A stretch of 9,851 nucleotides of DNA from Pseudomonadota bacterium (lineage in GTDB: Bacteria > Myxococcota_A > Polyangia > Polyangiales > Polyangiaceae): assembly GCA_023411445.1 (NCBI GenBank), contig JAEYOT010000751.1:1-9851 (forward strand), written 5' to 3'. Below are positions 6,390 to 9,851 of the stretch, one piece after another. The position numbers were made by a program, and so were the translations under genes. Below the pieces are notes generated by a model that was not told the origin of the DNA, searched no databases, and saw nothing but the letters and a program-made list of their open reading frames with translations. Every line of letters begins with the position of its first letter. Positions within the stretch are counted from its first letter, which is position 1.

Positions 6390-6431
6390 GGGGCCGCCTG
6401 ACCGGAGCGTAGCAGGAAGTCAGCGGCCGCC

Positions 6432-6965
6432 TCATTCCATGACGACGAGCTCGTTGTTCACGCTGAGCACGTTGCCGGCGCGCCGCGCGGCTCGCTCGAT
6501 GGCTGCTCTTTGGGCGGCGGTGTTGACCTGGCCGCGCAGCCACACGCGACCGTCGCGAGCGACGATGACCACCTGCGACGCGGCGCTGCGCAGGCTGGCG
6601 TCCTCCGCGATAAGCTCCCGGATTTCGCGCAACGACTCGCGGTCCGCGTCGGTCTCGGCTTTGTCACGCGAGCCGTCGTTGCCGACCAGCGCGGCGCTGG
6701 TTTGGCGTGGCGCGCCGGTACCGGAGGCGGGGGTGAGCGTGAGCGGCGTTTGGTCGGGGGGAGGACTGGGAGCGGCGGTGGGCGGCTCCACGACCGGCGG
6801 ATCGCCGGGGATGCCCTGCTGAGGCGGCGCGGATTCGCTGACCTGCGCGGTCTCCAGCCGCGCGGGGACAGGCGCCTGCTCGGCGTGGGCGCTCTGCGGG
6901 CGCTCTTGGTGCGAGCACGCGACGGCGCTCACGGCAAACAGCCAAACGATGGTGCGATGAGTCAT
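6432..6965 (-). CDS. BON-domain lipoprotein
   Basis: This encodes 177 residues. The start MTHRTIVWLFAVSAVAC is a short signal peptide ending in a lipobox-like A14-V-A-C17, slightly atypical with Ala at -3. A low-complexity Pro/Ala/Gln linker (about 21-95) follows. The C-terminal part, about residues 107-177, has the BON pattern: ESLREIRELIAEDASLR, VVIVARDGRVWLRGQV, a helix AAQRAAIERAARRAG, and VLSVNNELVV. BON domains occur in envelope proteins such as OsmY and are thought to bind phospholipid or other envelope surfaces, so an anchored periplasmic stress or envelope role is likely but not shown. GGGAG lies 6 nt before the ATG. LigD-like polymerase is the next gene on the same strand, an unexpected functional pairing that may only reflect proximity. 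Confidence 0.88.
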   Translation of the reverse strand: MTHRTIVWLFAVSAVACSHQERPQSAHAEQAPVPARLETAQVSESAPPQQGIPGDPPVVEPPTAAPSPPPDQTPLTLTPASGTGAPRQTSAALVGNDGSRDKAETDADRESLREIRELIAEDASLRSAASQVVIVARDGRVWLRGQVNTAAQRAAIERAARRAGNVLSVNNELVVME

Positions 6966-7053
6966 GGCTTGCTCCCGGTGTTGGGCCAGCCCCTATGACG
7001 TGCATCGCGCGTGCCCCAGCGCCTCGTGCAGCCTCACGCTACCACGACGTGTC

Positions 7054-7098
7054 GACGGGCGCCTGGAAGGCGCGTCCTGAGCCCGAACGCTCGCGTTC
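7054..7098 (-). other. Hairpins between the transporter and BON genes
   Basis: GCGCC (7059-7063), loop TGGAA, GGCGC (7069-7073) forms a compact stem, extendable by GAC (7054-7056) with GTC (7074-7076) across a GG bulge. Separately, GAACGC (7085-7090) and GCGTTC (7093-7098) form a dyad that overlaps the transporter stop codon. They may mark transcript ending after the transporter, but neither has a T run. The rest of the 131-bp gap shows no other signal. Confidence 0.25.
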
Positions 7099-8812
7099 AG
7101 CTGCGCCGAAAGCTCCAGGTGCCGCCGGCGTGAAGCTCGAGCACTGCGTCGTAAGCGCCCGGCGAGGCGTCCACGTCACCGAACGCGATGTAGGTGATCT
7201 GGGCCTCCTCGAGCCGGCGGAGCACGCGCGCGAGCTGCTCGGGCGCGATGGTGGTGCCTGGGCTCTGCATCAACACGAACGCCGGCGCGCTGAGCAGCAC
7301 CCGGCCAAACGCCAGCAGCTGCTGCTCGCTCAGCGACAGGCTGTGTCCCCAATCCCCGTCGGCGTCCAAGCCGCCGACGCGTTCGAGCGCCGGCTTCAGC
7401 CCCAAAGCGTCGAGCACGCTCCCGAGGCGCTCGTCGTCCTGCTCCAGCTCCTGACTATTGGAGAGCAGCTCGCGCAGCGTACCAGGTGGCAGGTGCGGAC
7501 GCTCCGGTAGGAAGTGAATGCGCGCGGGAGGGGGCCGCGTGATGACGCCCGTGGCAGCGTCGCGGCCCAGCGCGGTGGCGCGAAAGAGGGCGCGGCGCGC
7601 CTGATCCGTGCCGGTGACGAGCAGGCGCGTACCGGCCGGGATGGTCACCGTGAGGTGCGCGACCAAGAGCTCGCCGTCGCCGCGCGAGCGCAAGGTCACG
7701 TCGTCGAACACGATGCGCTCCGGACCTTCGAGCTCAACGCTGGGTGGTCGCTCGGCGGCGCTGGCGTTCTCGACCGCCGCGGTCAAGCGCCCCAAGCGCA
7801 CCAGCACGGCCGCGTAGGACGATAGCTGCTGGATCTGCATAACGATTAGAGAGAAGGCTCCGAGCAGGTGAGCGAACGCCATCGCCGACTGCGTGATGAC
7901 GCCGAAGTCCACCGCGCCGCGCATGAACAGCGGACCCACGATCAGGGCAGGCAGCAGCTGGATGCCGTAGGCGTAGCCGGTGGTGAAGAAGGAGAGATTG
8001 CGGTGCACCGTGATGATGCGCTGCGCGTTCGCCACCAGCGCATCGATTCGGCGGCTCAGGCGCCCCGCCAGCCGGCGCTCCAGCTGGAGCAGCGCGACCG
8101 CTTCCGCGTTCTCACCGACGTGCACGAGCTCAGTGCGGAAGCTCGCCTCACGATCGGACTGGTCGTAGTTGAGGCGTACCAGCGGGCGGCCCAGCACGAC
8201 CGTGAACAGCGAGCCGAGGGCGGCGTACGCTACGGCCACGACGAAGAGGAGACGGCTGATCGACCACATCACACCGGAAAACGCCACGATGGCGAAGACG
8301 GCGTTGATGAAGATCAGGGCGAACGACAAGGTAGTGCCGGTGAAGGAGCGCGCGTCGTCCGCGATGCGCTGGTCGGGGTTACCCAGATCCCCCGCTTCGC
8401 GCAGGCGTAGGTAGGCGCCGTGATCCAAGTAGCGCTGGACGAGGTCGCGGGTGAGCCAGGTGCGCCACAAGAGCGCCAAGCGCTCCTCGATGAAGCGCAC
8501 GAACGCTGCCGCCACCGTGAGCGCCGTGAACACCAGCACGTACAGCAACGCCGTGGTCACGAACGCCGAGTGGCTGCGCTGCTCGATCGCCGTCATCAAG
8601 TCGCGGCCCACGTAGCTGCTGACGACGTTGAGGCCGCTGATGGCCAGCAAGAGCGCCAGGATGCCGCCGAACATCAGGCGGAAGCGCCCGCCGATCTCGG
8701 ACGCCAGCACCGCGCGGATGGCTTGCACTAGCCGCGTCCACACGCCATGGCGCAGCGGGCCCGAAGCCGCGTGGCTCGCGATGGTTGGAGCGATGGGCGT
8801 GGCGGTCGCCAT
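7097..8812 (-). CDS. YddA/SbmA-like ABC-family membrane protein with degenerate (pseudo) ATPase domain
   Basis: This encodes 571 residues from ATG 8812; a TTG sits directly before it at 8815, and GAGGG precedes both. The N-terminal half has about six membrane helices (roughly 44-68, 83-106, 161-183, 186-208, 280-298, 302-325) and the family landmark LWRTWLTRDLVQRYL with NPDQRIADDARSFT (145-158). This matches the ABC_membrane_2 group that includes E. coli YddA, mycobacterial Rv1819c and, without an ATPase domain, SbmA/BacA. The C-terminal half (about 358-571) keeps the ABC fold register but lacks the chemistry. Walker A reads GTDQARRA (401-408, Lys to Arg, internal glycines gone). The Q-loop Gln is Glu (E437, LPERPHLPPGTLRE). 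The signature reads LSLSE (Gly to Ser, 495). Walker B Asp-Glu is Gln-Ser (516-517), and the switch His is Asp (D546, FGDVD). The frame is uninterrupted, so this is not a frameshift. ATP hydrolysis is unlikely; transport might be proton-driven as in SbmA, or the domain may be structural. The substrate is unknown. A divergent kinase gene lies 205 bp away. Confidence 0.9.
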   Translation of the reverse strand: MATATPIAPTIASHAASGPLRHGVWTRLVQAIRAVLASEIGGRFRLMFGGILALLLAISGLNVVSSYVGRDLMTAIEQRSHSAFVTTALLYVLVFTALTVAAAFVRFIEERLALLWRTWLTRDLVQRYLDHGAYLRLREAGDLGNPDQRIADDARSFTGTTLSFALIFINAVFAIVAFSGVMWSISRLLFVVAVAYAALGSLFTVVLGRPLVRLNYDQSDREASFRTELVHVGENAEAVALLQLERRLAGRLSRRIDALVANAQRIITVHRNLSFFTTGYAYGIQLLPALIVGPLFMRGAVDFGVITQSAMAFAHLLGAFSLIVMQIQQLSSYAAVLVRLGRLTAAVENASAAERPPSVELEGPERIVFDDVTLRSRGDGELLVAHLTVTIPAGTRLLVTGTDQARRALFRATALGRDAATGVITRPPPARIHFLPERPHLPPGTLRELLSNSQELEQDDERLGSVLDALGLKPALERVGGLDADGDWGHSLSLSEQQLLAFGRVLLSAPAFVLMQSPGTTIAPEQLARVLRRLEEAQITYIAFGDVDASPGAYDAVLELHAGGTWSFRRS

Positions 8813-8849
8813 CAACCCTCGCTGTTAGCAGAGAGCCGAAGCCGTAGTG

Positions 8850-8866
8850 CGTAGCAGTGCGCTACG
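8850..8866. promoter_or_regulatory. Inverted repeat upstream of the transporter gene
   Basis: CGTAGC (8850-8855), loop AGTGC, GCTACG (8861-8866) is a perfect 6-bp dyad 38 bp upstream of the transporter ATG. It could be an operator or a leader hairpin in the transporter transcript. A partial copy, CGTAGTGC (8843-8850), lies beside it. Confidence 0.3.
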
Positions 8867-8871
8867 ACGGT

Positions 8872-8933
8872 AATTGCGAAACGCAGGCGATATACGGGCG
8901 GTCTGTCGCAATTGAGCACACGTGCTCGAATTG
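8872..8933. promoter_or_regulatory. Clustered inverted and direct repeats in the transporter/kinase divergent region
   Basis: AATTGCGA (8872-8879) is repeated exactly inverted as TCGCAATT (8906-8913), enclosing 26 bp with an AT-rich GATATA (8889-8894) that may be part of a -10 element. An imperfect direct copy, TCGAATTG, follows at 8926-8933, 20 bp from the second. The second and third copies also frame a dyad: CAATT-GAGCAC (8909-8919), centre AC, GTGCTC-G-AATTG (8922-8933). Three half-sites in a GC-rich intergenic region between divergent genes look like binding sites of one regulator. No confident -35/-10 pair was found on either strand. Confidence 0.45.
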
Positions 8934-9017
8934 TAACGAGGCGTGCTGTCTCGACGCGGGTGGCCCACGCTCGTTCCGCACGCCCCGCGTTGGATCGCTC
9001 CTTGCTTTACCGCCGGC

Positions 9018-9851
9018 GTGACCGCCGACGCCAGCGCCGAGACCCTCCCGAGCCAGGCGGCGATCGCCCCCGGCCAAGTGATCGGTGAACGCTACCTGGT
9101 GGGCGAGCTCTTGGGCGGCGGGGGGATGGGCGTGGTCTACGCCGGCACCCATGTGCTGCTCGGTACTCCCATCGCCATCAAGCTGATCCACGCGGAGCTC
9201 CGGGATGACGTCGAAGCGGTGCAGCGCTTCGTGAACGAAGCGCGCGCGACTGCGAAGCTGAAGGGCGAGCACATCGCGCGCGTCTTCGACGTCGGCTTGC
9301 TGGACTCGGGGGAGCCGTACTTGGTGATGGAGCAGCTCGAGGGCGTGGCGCTCGACCATTACCTGCACGAGCGCGGCCCGCTCAGCGTGGGAGAAGCGGT
9401 CGACATCGTGCTGCAAGCCTGTGAGGGCCTGGCGGAGGCGCACGCGGCCGGCCTGGTCCACCGTGACATCAAGCCCGCCAATCTGTTCTTGGCACGCCGG
9501 CCGGATGGGCTCCTGTCGCTCAAAATCCTGGATTTTGGCATCGCCAAGCAGCGCGTCGGCTCGCCGCATGCTCCGGCGCTCACCGATCCGGGCAAGAGCT
9601 TGGGCTCACCTTGGTACATGTCCCCGGAGCAGATGCTGACGCCGGCGAGCGTCGACGAGCGAGCGGACGTGTGGTCGCTCGGCGTGCTGCTGTTCGAGCT
9701 GCTCACGGGTCAAAGGCCGTTCGAAGGCGAGAACGTGCCGCAGGTGTGCGCCAACGTGCTCACCGCGAGCGTCCCCGCGCTCGAGCGCTACCGCAGCGAC
9801 CTACCGCCGGCGCTAGACGCCGTCGTGCAGCGCTGCTTGGAGAAGGAGCCG
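9018..9851 (+). CDS. Ser/Thr protein kinase, N-terminal catalytic domain (runs off right edge)
   Basis: There are 278 residues in frame from GTG 9018 to the window end. All kinase landmarks are intact: glycine loop LLGGGGMGVVY (31-41), ATP-contact Lys K55 in IAIK, alpha-C Glu E74, catalytic loop HRDIKPAN (148-155), DFG (172-174), activation segment with T189 and S194, SPE (202-204), and DVWSLGVLLFELLTGQRPFEG (218-238). It is an RD-type PknB-like kinase of the sort abundant in myxobacteria and should phosphorylate Ser/Thr on proteins in the cytoplasm. The C-terminal sensor or anchor region is outside the window. The start is uncertain: no Shine-Dalgarno site precedes GTG 9018, and an in-frame GTG at 8943 would add 25 residues of unconvincing sequence. 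The gene is divergent from the transporter across 205 bp rich in repeats, so the two may be co-regulated. Confidence 0.93.
   Translation, partial: MTADASAETLPSQAAIAPGQVIGERYLVGELLGGGGMGVVYAGTHVLLGTPIAIKLIHAELRDDVEAVQRFVNEARATAKLKGEHIARVFDVGLLDSGEPYLVMEQLEGVALDHYLHERGPLSVGEAVDIVLQACEGLAEAHAAGLVHRDIKPANLFLARRPDGLLSLKILDFGIAKQRVGSPHAPALTDPGKSLGSPWYMSPEQMLTPASVDERADVWSLGVLLFELLTGQRPFEGENVPQVCANVLTASVPALERYRSDLPPALDAVVQRCLEKEP

Noticed and set aside
7097..8812. The ABC-like protein as a PQQ exporter
   Set aside because: It lies 1.7 kb from the pqq unit on the other strand with unrelated genes between, and nothing in the sequence points to PQQ.
8874..8896. Promoter with TTGCGA and TATACG
   Set aside because: The hexamer-like elements are only 11 bp apart, too short for a sigma-70 type promoter.
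8862..9569. 235-residue minus-strand open frame across the kinase
   Set aside because: It is antisense to an intact kinase domain with all catalytic motifs and resembles no family.

Overview
This is a GC-rich, gene-dense window with no mobile element, RNA gene or CRISPR array that I can see. Its codon use, GTG/TTG starts, prokaryotic-type Ser/Thr kinase with a GGGGMG glycine loop, proline-rich lipoproteins and weak Shine-Dalgarno sites suggest a myxobacterium-like organism (Myxococcota, perhaps Polyangia). That placement is an inference from style, not from a marker gene.

Layout. Positions 1-755 (minus) hold the N-terminal part of an unidentified multi-pass membrane protein that runs off the left edge, preceded by a 66-residue single-pass membrane protein. 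Positions 841-5414 are a complete pyrroloquinoline quinone (PQQ) locus. pqqB reads leftward. pqqA, pqqC, pqqD, pqqE and a PQQ-dependent aldose dehydrogenase lipoprotein read rightward as one tightly packed unit. The 72-bp divergent gap between pqqB and pqqA carries a near-palindrome that could be an operator. The locus encodes both the cofactor and an enzyme that uses it: PqqA is the peptide precursor, PqqE with PqqD crosslinks Glu to Tyr, PqqB acts on the trimmed product, PqqC does the final oxidation, and the dehydrogenase would use PQQ to oxidise sugars outside the cytoplasm. No pqqF-type protease lies in the window.

Positions 5442-6965 (minus) encode a BON-domain lipoprotein followed by a stand-alone LigD-type primase/polymerase domain protein. 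Positions 7097-8812 (minus) encode a protein of the YddA/SbmA-like ABC family in which every catalytic motif of the ATPase domain is altered. A 205-bp divergent region full of inverted repeats separates it from a Ser/Thr protein kinase (9018 to the right edge, truncated by the window).

The points most worth attention are the pseudo-ATPase domain of the transporter, a Met at the His154 position of PqqC in an otherwise intact active site, the unusually long PqqA tail, the split divergent pqq organisation with its candidate operator, and the repeat cluster upstream of the transporter and kinase.
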